Origin: Solea solea
Taxonomy: Eukaryota; Chordata; Actinopteri; Pleuronectiformes; Soleidae
Assembly: GCF_958295425.1 (NCBI RefSeq)
Contig: NC_081146.1
Location: 1,008,501 to 1,072,500 of the forward strand
Length of the DNA stretch: 64,000 bases
Direction of reading: 5' to 3'
Shown: one piece after another, positions 14,201 through 27,825 of the stretch
Layout: every line of letters begins with the position of its first letter
Position numbering within the stretch: position 1 is the stretch's first letter
Program-made: the position numbers and the translations under genes
Notes under the pieces: generated by a model
The model's input: the letters and a program-made list of their open reading frames with translations, nothing else
Databases searched by the model: none
Told to the model about the DNA's origin: nothing

Positions 14201-17200
14201 GACCATCTGCGCACCCCCCAGGACTGTGCGTATGTTCCCCAACCAAAAACCCTGGTTTAATGGGGACGTACGGCGGAATATAAGGAAGAGGCGGGAGGCC
14301 TTCAAGTCAGGAGACCACGGGGAGTATAAGAGAGCCCGCTACGAGCTGCAGAAGTCCATCAGAGCAGCAAAGAGGGCTCACTCCCAAAAGCTTAAAGGCT
14401 ACTACCACAACCACAACACACACAGCATGTGGCAGGGAATCCAGTCTGTCACTAACTACAAGAGGACCACAACAACCAAAGACCCCCGGGACGTCACGCT
14501 CCCAGACAGCCTGAACAACTTCTATGCGAGGTTCGACAGGCTGAACACAGACTCACCCTCAAAAACCCCCTGTGACCCCACGGACACTGCCTTCCAGGTG
14601 ACACACACACAGGTCCTGAAGGCTCTGAAGAAGGTGAACCCCCACAAAGCTGTGGGACCCGACGGAGTGCCTCCCAGAGTACTGAAGGCTGTGGAGAACA
14701 ACTGGCCGGTGTGTATACCGATATCTTCAACACATCACTATCTCAGGCTGTAGTCCCCCGTATCTTCAAAACCTCCACCATCATACCAGTCCCTAAAAGA
14801 CCAGACACACCCACCCTAAATGACTTCAGGCCAGTGGCACTCACACCAGTCGCCATGAAGTGCCTGGAAAAATTAGTCCTCACCCACATCAACAACATGG
14901 TTCCAGACACTGTGGACCCCCTTTAGTTCGCCTACCGCCCCAACTGATCAGTGGACGACGCAGTAGCATTAGCTCTTCACCACACCCTGCAACACCTGGA
15001 GAGCAGCAGAACGTATGCCAGGATGCTCTTCCTGGACTACAGCTCTGCATTTAACACCATCCACCCAGGCAGACTGAGTGTAAAGCTGGCAGACCTTGGA
15101 GTCCCTACTCCCACCTGCAACTGGATCCTGGACTTTCTGACCGAAAGGCCCCAGGCGGTGAAGATGGGAGGACGGGTGTCTGCTGAAATCAGAGTCAGCA
15201 CTGGATCACCACAGGGCTGCTGCCTCAGCCCCAAACTCTTCACCCTGTACACACATGTCTCCACCCAGGACAGCTCCATCATCATTAAATACGCTGATGA
15301 CACCACCATCCTGGGGCTCATCAAGGGGGGAGACGAGTCAGGATAAATGGCCCTGGTCAACAACATCATTGTCTACGGAGAGGAGAACGACCTCCTCCTC
15401 AACACAGACAAGACCAGGGAATTAATCCTGGACTTCAGGAAGAAACCCCCCCCTCTACAGCCTCTATTCATTAGCGGGACTGAGGTGGAGAGGACAGACA
15501 GCTACAGGTTCCTGGGACTGCAGGTAACATCTGACCTGAGCTGGGCTTGTAACACCACAGCCACAGTGAAACAAGCCCAGCAAAGAATGTACTTCATCAG
15601 GCTGCTCAGGAAAGCTGGACTGAACCACCGCCCTCTCACCCTGGCCTACAGAGAACTGATAGAGAGCATCCTCACCGCAGGCATCACTGTCTGGTACGGG
15701 AACACCACACAGGCAGAGAGGAAGGCCCTGCAGAGAGTCATAAAGACTGCGGAGAGGATCATTATTTATTATTATTATTATTATTATTTCTTAATTTTTA
15801 TTTTTCCACATCTTCTACATTTTTTTATTATTACTTTACACTCTGTATAGACTTTAATTTGAGGTCTACTTTTATACTTTTATATTTATATTTATACTTA
15901 AGTGTGTTTATGTTTCCTACAACTGACTCGTAGAACCCGCACAAGATTTCCAATGTGCCTGGACTGTCTGTTTAAGCACAAATGGCAAATAAAAACCTTG
16001 AACCTTGAACCTTGAACACACACACACACATTGATTTATTCTCACATCACTGTGAGTGTGCAGAGCCAGCTGTGACCAACAGCAGCATCAAATACGTCCA
16101 CTTTCCACTTCCTGTGTGGAGGCTGAACCTCTGACACTCCTTCTACTGTATATCACATGATGTTCATATAATTAAAACTTTGAAATGATCTTATGTTGGT
16201 TTCATGTGGACCAGATGGATGTGCAGTACAGGTTGGTTTTTCCTCTGGCTCGCCTCAGCACAGTTGTTTCTTGTCTACATCAGAGATAGAACCTTTTTTT
16301 TACTTCCTGCTCTGACGAGGTTCAGCTGAGCCGATGCTAAAATGTGACGTCAACAGACTGCCGGCCTCTGATTGGTCAGAGAGCATCGTCACTGAAGAGT
16401 CATGAGCGTGACGTCAAAGCAACAAAGTCCAACTGTGGATCAAAGTTAAAAAGACTTAAAAATCCTGAAAACGTTAGGTGATTAACATAACCCCGGTTCT
16501 CTGAGTAATATGAGTGGGATGCACGCCCCTGCTGCAGCCCTCAGAAGCAACAATCTCATTATGCCAAACCTGATTGGCTGGTGAACGTGTCCGTCCGCCT
16601 CAGGTAGACCCACCTACCATAAATACCGTATGCGGACGGCACCGCGTCATTCAAGATAAGCGCCTCTTCTCACTCGCCCAAGCAAGAAGGGTTGTCTGGT
16701 TAGACATCTCACTCATATTACTCAGAGAACCGGGGTTATGCTAATAACCTACAGTTCTCTTTCATAATATTTTGTTCGATGTCTCACTATGGTGGTAGCT
16801 CCCAAAGGTTTTGTGCTGCGCAGGTGGAGAAGGAGCTTTATAAGCCTTTTTAGTCAGGGCTGACTGGAAATGGTCAGATTTGGACGGCAGGCTGGGGCTC
16901 CGGGAGGCCCACTGACAGTCGTGGGTGAAGGTGCGCTGCAACGAGTGGCTCCATCGGAGGCATACAGAGCAGACCCAGGCTTCACAACACGAGGGAGGAG
17001 GCTCCAGGACTTGGGCTCCTGCTGCTGTAAAGACAGGCTCTCCACGAGTGCGTGACCTCATCCAGCAGCTCTGGGAAGAAGGGAAGAAGTTGCTTCGTCG
17101 CACTCTTGGCCAAGGTCAATTTCTTCCCCTCGTAGCGGGATCTGGTGGTCTCAGCAACGACAACGGGCCAGGGGATAGCCAGCCGGGCAGCAGCGCGTTT

Positions 17201-19558
17201 ACACACGTCGAGCATGTGTGTAAACATGCTCGAGCTGGGTAAGGGAGAAGCTGGCGTGCAACGGAGGCGACAGAGGCCGTGGGCTGTGAAGCTCAGGCCG
17301 GAGGGATGAATATGTCCTCCTTGTCTTCATCCTCTGATATGAGGATTTCCGAGGTGACATCATCCCCACAGTCCAAGTCTAGGACATCTTCCTCAAGTTG
17401 GGGAGCCACGGCCAGGTCAAGCTGGGAGCCCCAGCTGACGCTAGCCCCCGGTGCCGCCACATCCAAGGCTATTTAGCGCCCTGGGAAAGAAGCTAAATGA
17501 GTGAGAAGAGGTGTTTGAATGACGTGGTGCCGTCCGCATATGGTATTTATGGTAGGTGGGACTACCTGAGGCGGACGGACAGCCAATCAGGATTGGCATA
17601 ATGAGATTGTTGCTTCTAAGGGCTGCAGCAGGGGCGTGCATCCCATAGTGAAACATTGAACGAAATATTATGAAAGAGAACATGCGTTCATCTGTTGAAC
17701 AGAGGAGTCTGGTGGATTCAGAGACAGCACGTTCGTGACCACGTTCACTGGTATTTCAGTTCAGTGACTGAAAGACTGAACCATTCCGTCAACTCATCTC
17801 AACTAATCATTCATTTTCACCCAAAACAACTGCTTTACAAGTCACTAGTGTCGCAGAGAAAACACAGACATTGCTGTGATGAGCAACGTCTGTGTTTAAG
17901 TTTTGTACATTTTCTTGGACGTGTTCAGATTTTATAATGAGTGTGTATTGTGCCGTAAGAGTGGCACACTCTGCTGAGGTCCATGAGAATAATGACTAAA
18001 CTCTTCTCCTGCAGTTTCCAACCTCCACACACAGTTTCTACACAAACATGTCGCTGTGGTTGTTGTCTAACCCTGTGTGTTGTTTTCATTTTCATATGAC
18101 TTGCAGTTTTTCTTAAAATCACCTAAAAGCACAGGTTCAATCCACACAAACGTTCCTCCACTGGTCCTCCATGATTTTGTTATTTGTTTCTCTGGTTTTC
18201 AGTAAAACAGTATTTCTGATTCAGAGGAAGCTCAGGAACCACAGTTTGAGAACCATGGAATCTAAAGGAGTGACTGACCTGCAGGATGAAGACGGGCAGC
18301 TGTGTCAGCTCCTCGCTCACGGTGGCGTGGTACTCGGTCTGACTGAAGAGCGGCGCCTCGTCGTTGCGATTCACCACCTGAACCACCAGCAGCGTCTCGT
18401 TCTCCCACTTCCCGTCGGATGCAACGAGCCTCAGCTCGTAGCGCCGCTCCGCCTCGTAGTCGAGCGGCTGAGCCACGTACACGGTCCCCACCTCTGGCTC
18501 CACGTCGAAGCTGCCCGCGCTGTTCCCCGACGTGATCTGGTAACGCAGCTTGGCGTTAGCACCTGGACGTGACGGTGAGACGAGGACGGTCAGTGGGTTT
18601 GTCCCTCAGAGTGTTTACATTCAAAGTTGGACTTTAGGTGGCGCTGTATTTGTGTATGTGAGACAGTCTGACTGTGTTGACACGCAAGAGTAATCAGACT
18701 ATCTGACTAAGACGAGCTGGAGTTTAGTCTGACTAACATTTACATGACTTTAAGAAAAGGGAATTTTTGTCTTATTCTAAAATCTGACTTTTAACATGAA
18801 TGTAAACACACTGAGTGTGTGTGTGTGTGTGTGTCATAGAATGCTAGGTTGTTAGTCACATTAGTGCACATGCATTATTGTTCACTTTACTACCTACAGT
18901 ATATTACTAACTATAGCATCTCATCCTGTGTGTCCTGGGGAGGTTTTGAGATGCTGACTCTGTCTTTCTCTAACACACACCCACACTCACACACACTCAC
19001 TGTGTGTGTGTGTGTATTAAAGCAGCAGCTCTATAGATGACCCGCTCACAGCTTCGTACCTCTATCCTTCATTCCTTTAACATAGAGCGTGCAGGAGATT
19101 TCCACTGCTGCTCCCTGTTAGCATAACTAAACATTTAAATATTATCTGTCAGTAATCTCTAAAGACACAGTGAGGGTTTTTGATCAGGTGCGTAAGCGAC
19201 ATCTCATTCAAGAACAAAACCATAGCATCACACGTGTCGTTAGTTTTGTCACACTCATGTAACTTAATCCCTGTTACAGTCCCTTACCCTAACCTTAGCC
19301 TTAACCTTAACCACAATTCAAATCTTAGTCCTAAACTTCTGTCTCATGGGGACCAGGTTTTGGTCCCCATGAGAACTGCTGGTCCTGATAGAGAAGGTCC
19401 TAAAGAGGTAACACACACAGGAATACACACACAAACACACACACACACACACAGCAGTGTGGTGATGAAGGTCGTCGTGTTTTTGTCTCTTAAAGTCTTA
19501 AAGTCTCCATGGATGCAGAACTCACACTGACCTGCCTCTGGGCTGTGTGTGTGTGTGA

Positions 19559-19593
<35 letters not shown>

Positions 19594-19823
19594 CAAAGGG
19601 TCAGCTGACACACAACATCTGTCAAACTGTGCCATAACTTATCACACACACACATACACACACGCACACACACACAGACACAAAAATTTGTTTTTTCAGA
19701 ATAAGAGTCAACATCCATCACTTGAGCCTTCAGTGATGTTCATTTATCGCTGAGTCACAACAGTCTGATTCAGGCTGAAGAAGATTTACAAAAACACGAG
19801 AGAGAGACAGAGAGACAGACAGA

Positions 19824-19875
<52 letters not shown>

Positions 19876-22800
19876 GAGACAGAGATTTTTGATTTTTAAG
19901 TCTCCTTTATTTGCTCAGAGCATGTTATCCTTTACATTTTTTACTTGCTCTGCAGTAATGCTTTTAAAACCAAGTAATACATTGTCTTTCCCGTCATGTT
20001 CCACAAACCATAATCAATAAAATCATTCACTTTCAAATAAAATCCAGAGTCACTTTCAAAAACAGGAGTAATTTTCATGTCGGGGAAGGAGTCTGTGGGA
20101 TCAGGCTGAGCTGAGCCGTCACAATAGTTCGTTAAAAGAGTCAGTTCAGAATCAGTGAGCTGCTGTTTCCAGTCTTTTAGCAGAAGATCACTCACCCTGA
20201 CTGACCTGGTCCCCAGACACTGGGCCAGAGCAGCAGCATTGTCCAGGCGAGGTCCACACACCTGAACTACACGGCCCAGGGTCAGGACCCTGGCATCGCG
20301 CAGTTTCCGGAGTAGGGACGGTCCTGCGACGCAGTGGAGCCGTGTCCCGTGAGTCACTGGTTCTTTTAGGAGCCAGAAAAGAGAGTCGCAGCGCCCTCTT
20401 TCCTTACAGAAGAGTCCCCACACAAAGTCCTCTATAAAAGGTGGGGAAATTATCCAAGTTAAGTCCACGTAAATCCATTAAAAACAGAGAGTCTGCCAGA
20501 CCCGGTCCACCACACCGCTCCAGTATGGCGCGAGCCACCAGCCTCCAGACCAAGTCCGAGGGTCCAGTTAAAAAGCGCCGGATGTGTTGGAGTCTGAACG
20601 CTGCTCTCCTGCTGGCCAGATGTACAAGTCCGTGGCCCCCCTCCTCTTTGGGGAGAAAGAGGACGCTCTGGGGGACCCAGTGCAGACGGTCCCAGAAGAA
20701 GTCCACCATAGCGGCCTGCACCCTGGACAGCAGCCTCTCTGGCGGGTCCAGACACATCAGCCGGTGCCACAACATGGAGGACACAAGGTCGTTAATGATG
20801 AGGGAAGGAAGGACGGAAGGAAGATGAAGGACACCTTGGGTAAAATCCATCTCCACCTCTTAAGACGACCTTCAACATGTTCGATAAAAAGGTCCCAGTT
20901 GTGGGAGGTGGAGGCTGCATCTCCAAGATGGACACCAAGGTACCTTAGTCCTCCCCTTCTCCACACTAAGCCCCCGGGTAAAACCAGCTTCTTCCCTAGC
21001 CCCTCCCCCACTGCCACAGCTTCACTTTTCTCCCAGTTAATTCTGGAGGAGGAGAGTTTCCCGAAGTCAGCGGCAGTTTGGGTGAGACCATCTATGTCAT
21101 CCTGAGTCCTCACAGCCAGAATGACGTCATCAGCGTATGCTGACAGTTTAAAACAGCCCTCACAGCCGGGAAAGGACAGACCAGACAGACGAGACCTCAG
21201 CTTGTGGAGAAAAGGCTCCAGGGCCAGAGAGTAGAGCATGCCCGACATTGAGCAGCCCTGTCTAACACCTCTCTGAACCTTAAAAGGAGCGCTTAATCGA
21301 CCATTGACTTTCAGCACACTCTCAATGTCACTGTACAAGACCCTGATCTTAGCTATGAAACCTGAGCTGAAGCCAAAAGCCTGCAGCGTCTGCCACAGGT
21401 AATGGTGCTCAACTCTGTCAAAAGCTTTTTCTTGATCTAAAGAAATCAGACCAAACTCTGAGCCTAATGAACTAGAGAGGTCCAAAATGTCCCGAATCAG
21501 AGTAATGTTGTCAGATATCAACCTGCCAGGCACACAGTAGGTCTGGTCCACATGAATGACCTGGTCCATCACCTTCCTGAGTCTCATGGCCAGCACCTTA
21601 GAGAGCAGTTTATAGTCGGTACACAGCAGAGACACAGGACGCCAGTTCTTAAGTTCCTGAAGGTCTCCTTTCTTTGGGAGGAGGGTGAGGACAGCCCTCC
21701 TACAGCTCAGGGGCAGCCGTCCCTTGTTCTGACTGTCCTGCAGGACACACAGAAGATCGTCCCCATGACCGTCCAGAAGGCTCTATAGAACTCCGCAGGG
21801 AGACCGTCTATGCCGGGAGCTTTCCCACTCTGCAGAGTCTGTAGCGCCTCCTGTAGCTCCTGGGCGGAAAGTTGTGCCTCGAGAGCCGCTCTGTGGTCCT
21901 CGGTCACTTGCAGCAGCCCTTCAGGAATGACAGCGCCACCTCTGGTTCCTCCCGAAGCCCTGCTGTGTAAAGTTTGTGATAAAAACCCACAGCACACTGC
22001 CGAATGTCTGCGTCCTCCTGCAGTAGTAGTCCACTGTCAGACCTCAGTGAGTGCATTAGTCTCTTCTGTCCGCTCTTCCGCTCCAACCCAAAGAAAAAAT
22101 GAGAAGGAGCATCCATCTCAGCGACGTTCTGGAAGCGTGACCGAACCAGAGCCCCATGGGCGTGAAAACCCAGCAGGTCGGACAGAGCTGAGCGTTTGAC
22201 TTTGAGAACTTCAATATGTTCTCGATCTCCTGTGGAGTCCGCTTGGTTTTGCAGTTCCACCACTTCTCTCTCCAGATCTCTCATAGACCTGGTCATGTCT
22301 CTAGTGACACTGAGAGTGTACTGCAAGCAAAGCTGTTTGATCTGAACCTTCCCCACGTCCCACCACTGCTGCAGAGAACTGTACTCGGACTTAGTCCGTC
22401 TGAAATGAAACCAAAAATATCTGAGTGTCTCTTTAAAACCATTATCAGTCAGCAGTGTGGTGTTAAAGTGCCAGTACGCACTTCTACATTTCACATTCTT
22501 TATAAAAACCACACACTGCACCAGGGAGTGATCGGAGAACCCGACAGGGCTGATCGCACTGCTCTTAAAAACATTAAAATGATGCTCGTAACAATAAAAC
22601 CTATCAAGTCTAGCTAAAGACAGTGTGTTGCCTCTAGAGTGAAGCCAGGTGTACTGACGCTGGCTCCTGTGGAAACATCTCCACACATCACACAACTCAG
22701 AGGTGGCGCTGGTCATGGCGACACACAGCAAGAGTGTGTGGGAGTGATTGTGGGAACTTACTGTTTTTTAACTGTGGTTTTACCTGTGTCATCATGGATT

Positions 22801-25800
22801 TAGTGAGTGTTTTTTTCCTGAACTTGGTCGCTCTTGGGAGTGCTATAAGCGTCCAACAGAGCAACCGACCTGACAGGCTCCGATACAGCCGTGACTTCCT
22901 TATTCACTGCAGCAACTCAGGGGCAGTGATTTCACCTGATGGCATCCCGCCGGAGATCCGGAGGAATTGGGCTGGAGGCTCCCGTTCGGACCGGCTGGCA
23001 TCGGTGGCGGCGGGGCATGCGGCTTCTCGGAGACCCGGAGGCCCTCGGCGGTGGACTGCGGCTCGGGTGAGGAGGCGTGGCCGGAGAGGAGGTGTGCGTC
23101 AGCGGCTGCGGAGACTGGGACTCCGCCGCTTGCCGCTCCCTTCAATTATCCTCGGCAACGCGCAGTCTCTGAGAAATAAGGTGGACGAGCTTCAAGCGAA
23201 TGTGAAGCATATCTCGGAGTACAGGGATGCCTGTGTGATCGCTTTAACCGAGACCTGGCTGAAGGATTATGATCCGACTCAAGATTTTGACATTGATGGT
23301 TTTGGTCAGCCTTACCGGCTTGATCGTGACGCACAAATCACCGGCAAATCATTGGGAGGGGGCGTGTGCTTGTACGTCAATCCTCGTTGGTGTAAGTCTG
23401 TCAAAATAAGAGAATCCATATGCAGTCCCCACATCGAACTCTTATCAGTCTCACTGCGCCCATTTTATCTGCCAAGGGAAATCCCACAGGTGTTCCTGAC
23501 AGTGGTTTATATACATCCCAGAGCTGATACGGCAGAAGCAGCGTCCACTATTGCTAAACTTGTGCACCAATTGCAAAATAAATGCCCTGATGCCCCACAT
23601 TTTATCCTTGGTGATTTTAACACTTGTAGTCTGAAACAGCATCTTGGTCATTTGCACCAGTATGTAAAATGTCCAACGTGACATGGTAAAATACTGGACT
23701 TGTGCTACGGCACTATAAAGGGAGCTTACAAATCCTTCCCACTGGCTCCACTTGGCTCTTCTGACCACAGCTGTGTCTTGCTTGCTCCGGTCTACCAGCC
23801 GGCCCTCAAGAAGGGGAAAGTTGAGCGCAAAGAGGTCGCTCTATGGACAGAGAGCGCTATTCGGGAACTGAATGGCTGTTTGCATAATACGAACTGGGAT
23901 GTTTTTAAAGACTCATGTACTAATTTAGATGAATTGACTGACACTGTGGTAAATTATATTACCTTCTGCGAAGAGATGATAATCCCAAGAAAGACAATCA
24001 CACTGTATCCTAATAATAAGCCCTGGGTCAGCAAATCCCTCAAGAATTCTATTAATAAGAAAAAAATAGCTTACTATCAAGGAGATATATCTGAACAAAA
24101 AGAAGCCCAAAAATTGGTGAAAAGGGAAATCAAATTGGCCAAAATGCAGTACAAGGACAAGGTTCAGGATCCAGGACAAGAAGAAAAGAGTATCTAACAG
24201 TGACAAATCTGACTCCACCCTGGCAGAAGAATTAAATCAGTTTTATTTGAGATTTGATTCAATTGACTTCTCTGGAGAATTGTCTAAATTCAGGGAAGTT
24301 CCAGTAAGCAGTGGGATTCAGATAGATGAAATCAGTGTGTGGAGCAATTTTGGAAAGACTAACCCAAGGAAAAGTTATGGGCCAGATGGAATAAGTGGCC
24401 GACTACTTAAATGCTGTGCCCCATTCTTAAGTGAAATCTTTACATACATTTTCCAGTGGTCCTTGTCATTAAATAAAGTTCCCACATTATGGAAAGAATC
24501 CACTATTGTTCCCGTGGCAAAGGTACCATCACCTAAGACATTAAATGATTATCGTCCTGTGGCCCTCACCTCAGTGGTGATGAAGAGTTTTGAGCGTATA
24601 GTAAAAAAGAGCTTGCTTGCTATGACGCAGACCGTGATTGATCCCCTTCAATTCGCCTACCAACCCAGGAAAGGGGTGGAGGATGCTGTGGCGACACTAT
24701 TGAATTTAATTGTCAGGCACCTGGAAGGCAGGAAAACACACATACGTCTATGTTTTGCTGATTTTTTTTTTCTTGTCACCTCTGCTGTTTATGTTGTACA
24801 CTAATGATTGTAAGAGCACGTTTGAGTCTAGGCACATAATTAAATTTGCTGATGACTCCGTGATTGTCAGCCTCCTGCAGGACCATGAGGCGGGCCACGG
24901 ACCGGTTCTGGACCATTTTGTTAGATGGTGTGATGATTCTTATCTGCAACTTAATGTGTCAAAAACGAAAGACATGAAAATTGATTTCCGTAAGAATCCA
25001 CCTGTCACAGCCCAAACCTTTGTTAAAGGCACAGCTGTGGACACAGTCAACCATTATAAGTATCTAGGCACCATCCTGGATGATAAACTGTCTTTTGAGA
25101 GCAACTCAGATGCCATCTGCAGGAAAGTAAATCAGAGGTTGTTTTATTTAAGGAAACTGAGGTCTTTTAACGTTGATAAGAAGTTTCTTAAATTGTTTTA
25201 CTCATCTTTTATTGAGTCTATCTTAACTTTTGCAATGATTTGTTGGTTTGGGAACCTCAGCATATCAAATAAGAATAAGATGAAGAATGTGGTCAAACTC
25301 TGCCAAAAAACAATTGGCATTAACTTGAATGACCTTGATAATGTTTATCAGGTCAGAGCCATTCAGAGGGCAAGGGCCATTCTGGCAAACCCTCTTCACC
25401 CTCTTCATGCAGAGTTTCGACTCCTCCCATCTAAGAGGAGGTACACATTCCCTTGTCAGGCCAAATCAAACAGATATTTAAAATCCTTTGTCCCGTCTGC
25501 CGTTAGATTCCTTAATACGCTGTAGGCGAACCTGTTGGGAAGGATGTACAGTACTGTTATCTGTGATGACTATATGTATTTATATGTATTTATTGTGTAT
25601 GTGTGTGCTATGTGAGCTCTACTGTGTTGAACTTTTGCTGTAAACCAAATTGCCCTTCGGGGACATTAAAGATTTTCAAATCAAATCAAAGGTTTCAATC
25701 ATTTTGCTGATGGCGTTTTTTGAAGCAGTTTGAGGTTCCCCGTGGTTCCTGTCTAAGACAGGGTTCTCTGTGCAGTTCAAATCACCAGCTAAAAACAAAA

Positions 25801-27787
25801 ACTCCTCACTGCAACACTTGTGAAGTGTTTGGTTCAATGTGTCTATAAAAACTAGTCTCTCCAGAGCAATAACTGGAGCATATACATTTATAAAAACCAG
25901 TTTCATCTTCTCAAACTGAGCAGTCACTTTTAAAAGTCGGCCTGGAACGACCAGCTGGAAAACCAGCTCCCCATTCCACTCCCTTCTCCAGTCACATCAA
26001 TGTCAGAGGTGCTGTGTGTCTCCTGAATAAAAGTGACATTCAGTTGTTTAGTTTGGATCAAATTAAAAAGTGCAGCTCTCTTTGTGTCCTGACGAGCACC
26101 GTTAATGTTTAAAGAGCCCAGTTTGATGTCACACATGATTAAAAAAGAGCTGCAAACAAACAAAAACACACTCACCAAACTAAAGAAAGAGAAAATAAAC
26201 ACACTCATCCATCGTTTTCCTTCTCTAGCTGGAGTCGAACCTTTGTTAAAATTTTCTTCAGCCGAAAGATCTCTGTTTCAATAAAAGCAGGTTGACCAAG
26301 GTCTCCTTTGTTCCTCATCAGAGACCTCACTGACTGACTGAAGAGACGCAGATCAGGGAAGAACTCCTCAATGTTCACTCCCTTCTCTCCTTTTGTGTGA
26401 CACGAGAGAAGGAGTAATCACTGTGTATCTCCCCGGCCTCCTCATCACCCTGTGTGCTCTGTGTGTCTCCCAGTGTGTCTTCCTGTGTGTCCTCTAATGT
26501 ATCACCCAGTGTGTCCTCCAATGTGTCACCCAGTGTGTCTTCCTGTGTGTTGTCCTCTGACCCCTCAGAGGACACCTGTGAATTATCTTTTGACATGGTG
26601 GTTACTTTGGTTTCAGTGTTTTTCCGTTTGATTGAACATTTCATCATTTCACCCATTGAATCATCAATAATATCATCATTATGGTCCAGAGCAGCCTCTG
26701 CCACTCTGGTCACGGTCTGTCCTCTGACAGCAGAGGACTCAGTCTGGACACTCTGTCCATCAGGGCTTTCCCCTGTCTGTGTGTTTGCTGCATCACTCTG
26801 TACCTCCGTGTGTGTCTGTGGTGTGTGTGTGCGGTGTCTGTGTCTCAGTTGTGTGTGTCTCAGGTGTGTGTGTCTGTGTCTGTGGTGTGTGTGTGTGTTG
26901 CGCGGGGACCGTCGGCTCTGACCGTCGGCTCTGACCGTCGGCTCCGCTGCAGCGGCAGCGGCAGCAGCGTCAGGCCGGCGGTCACCTGCTCTTCTTGGGC
27001 ATGAGTGGACCAAGTGCCCCTCTGCCCCGCAACCGAAACATTTGAGCGAGTCTGACGTGACGTGAACTGTGTAATCATAATCATCTACTCTGAACATCAG
27101 CGCCAGATTTAACTCGGATCTGTTGTCCTTGAGTATCATGAAAACCTGTCTCCTGAAAGACACGACGTGCTTCAGGAGAGCAGATTTACAGCCCAGCGGA
27201 ATCATCTTTATCACGGACACGAGTTTCCTGTGCCGCGACAGTTCCTTCATCAGAGACTCGTTACTCAAAAACGGCGGTGCGTTTCAAATAATAATCTTTT
27301 TAGCAGGTGTTACCAGAGGCAACACCTGCACCAGAGATCCTTCCACCACCACACTGCTCTCAACCAGTTCATTCACTTTGTCAGTGCTGTCCCAAAAAAT
27401 GACGACAGCACTGTTCATCCTTGAGGCGGACTTTAACTCTGCTGTAGCCCACGACTGCGCCCACAGCCAGGCCACACGCCTCCACTGACACGCTGACATC
27501 CGGACACAGTCTAACGGCATGTCGGCGAGTCAGCTTCTCCAGCCCGGAGACCACAGGTGCTGCCATTTACCTGCAGGACTGCTGCAGCGCCGGCGGCAGC
27601 TACCGTCAAACACAAATAACTCTAAAACTATAAACTATAGACAACTCAAAATCAGTGATCACAAAAGAAAAATTAAATGTCAACAAAAAACCACCAAGCA
27701 GCAAAAAGAAGAGGATAGAAAAAGTCAGAAAAGTTAGAAAATCACTCACCCTGACCACGCTCTCAGCCACGCCCACTCCCAACATTC

Positions 27788-27825
<38 letters not shown>

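Larger units (their letters stand above)
19887..27787 (-). mobile_element. Tx1-like (L1 group) LINE, split by a nested LINE
   Basis: Minus-strand element with ORF1 (27566 to 26400) and ORF2 (26208 to 19941), interrupted at about 22735-25690 by a plus-strand LINE. Motifs: CCHC knuckle in ORF1; [21 protein letters not shown] and [11 protein letters not shown] endonuclease motifs; [45 protein letters not shown] and [10 protein letters not shown] reverse transcriptase motifs. At least four frameshifts break ORF2. Both ends abut a (GA)n tract, (TC)n in the element's own direction. Known from the literature: some Tx1-clade elements insert into microsatellites. Inferred: this one did. Confidence 0.88.

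Noticed and set aside
13521..15850. LINE frames as candidate host genes
   Set aside because: Endonuclease and reverse transcriptase motifs with several frameshifts and stops identify a dead retrotransposon.
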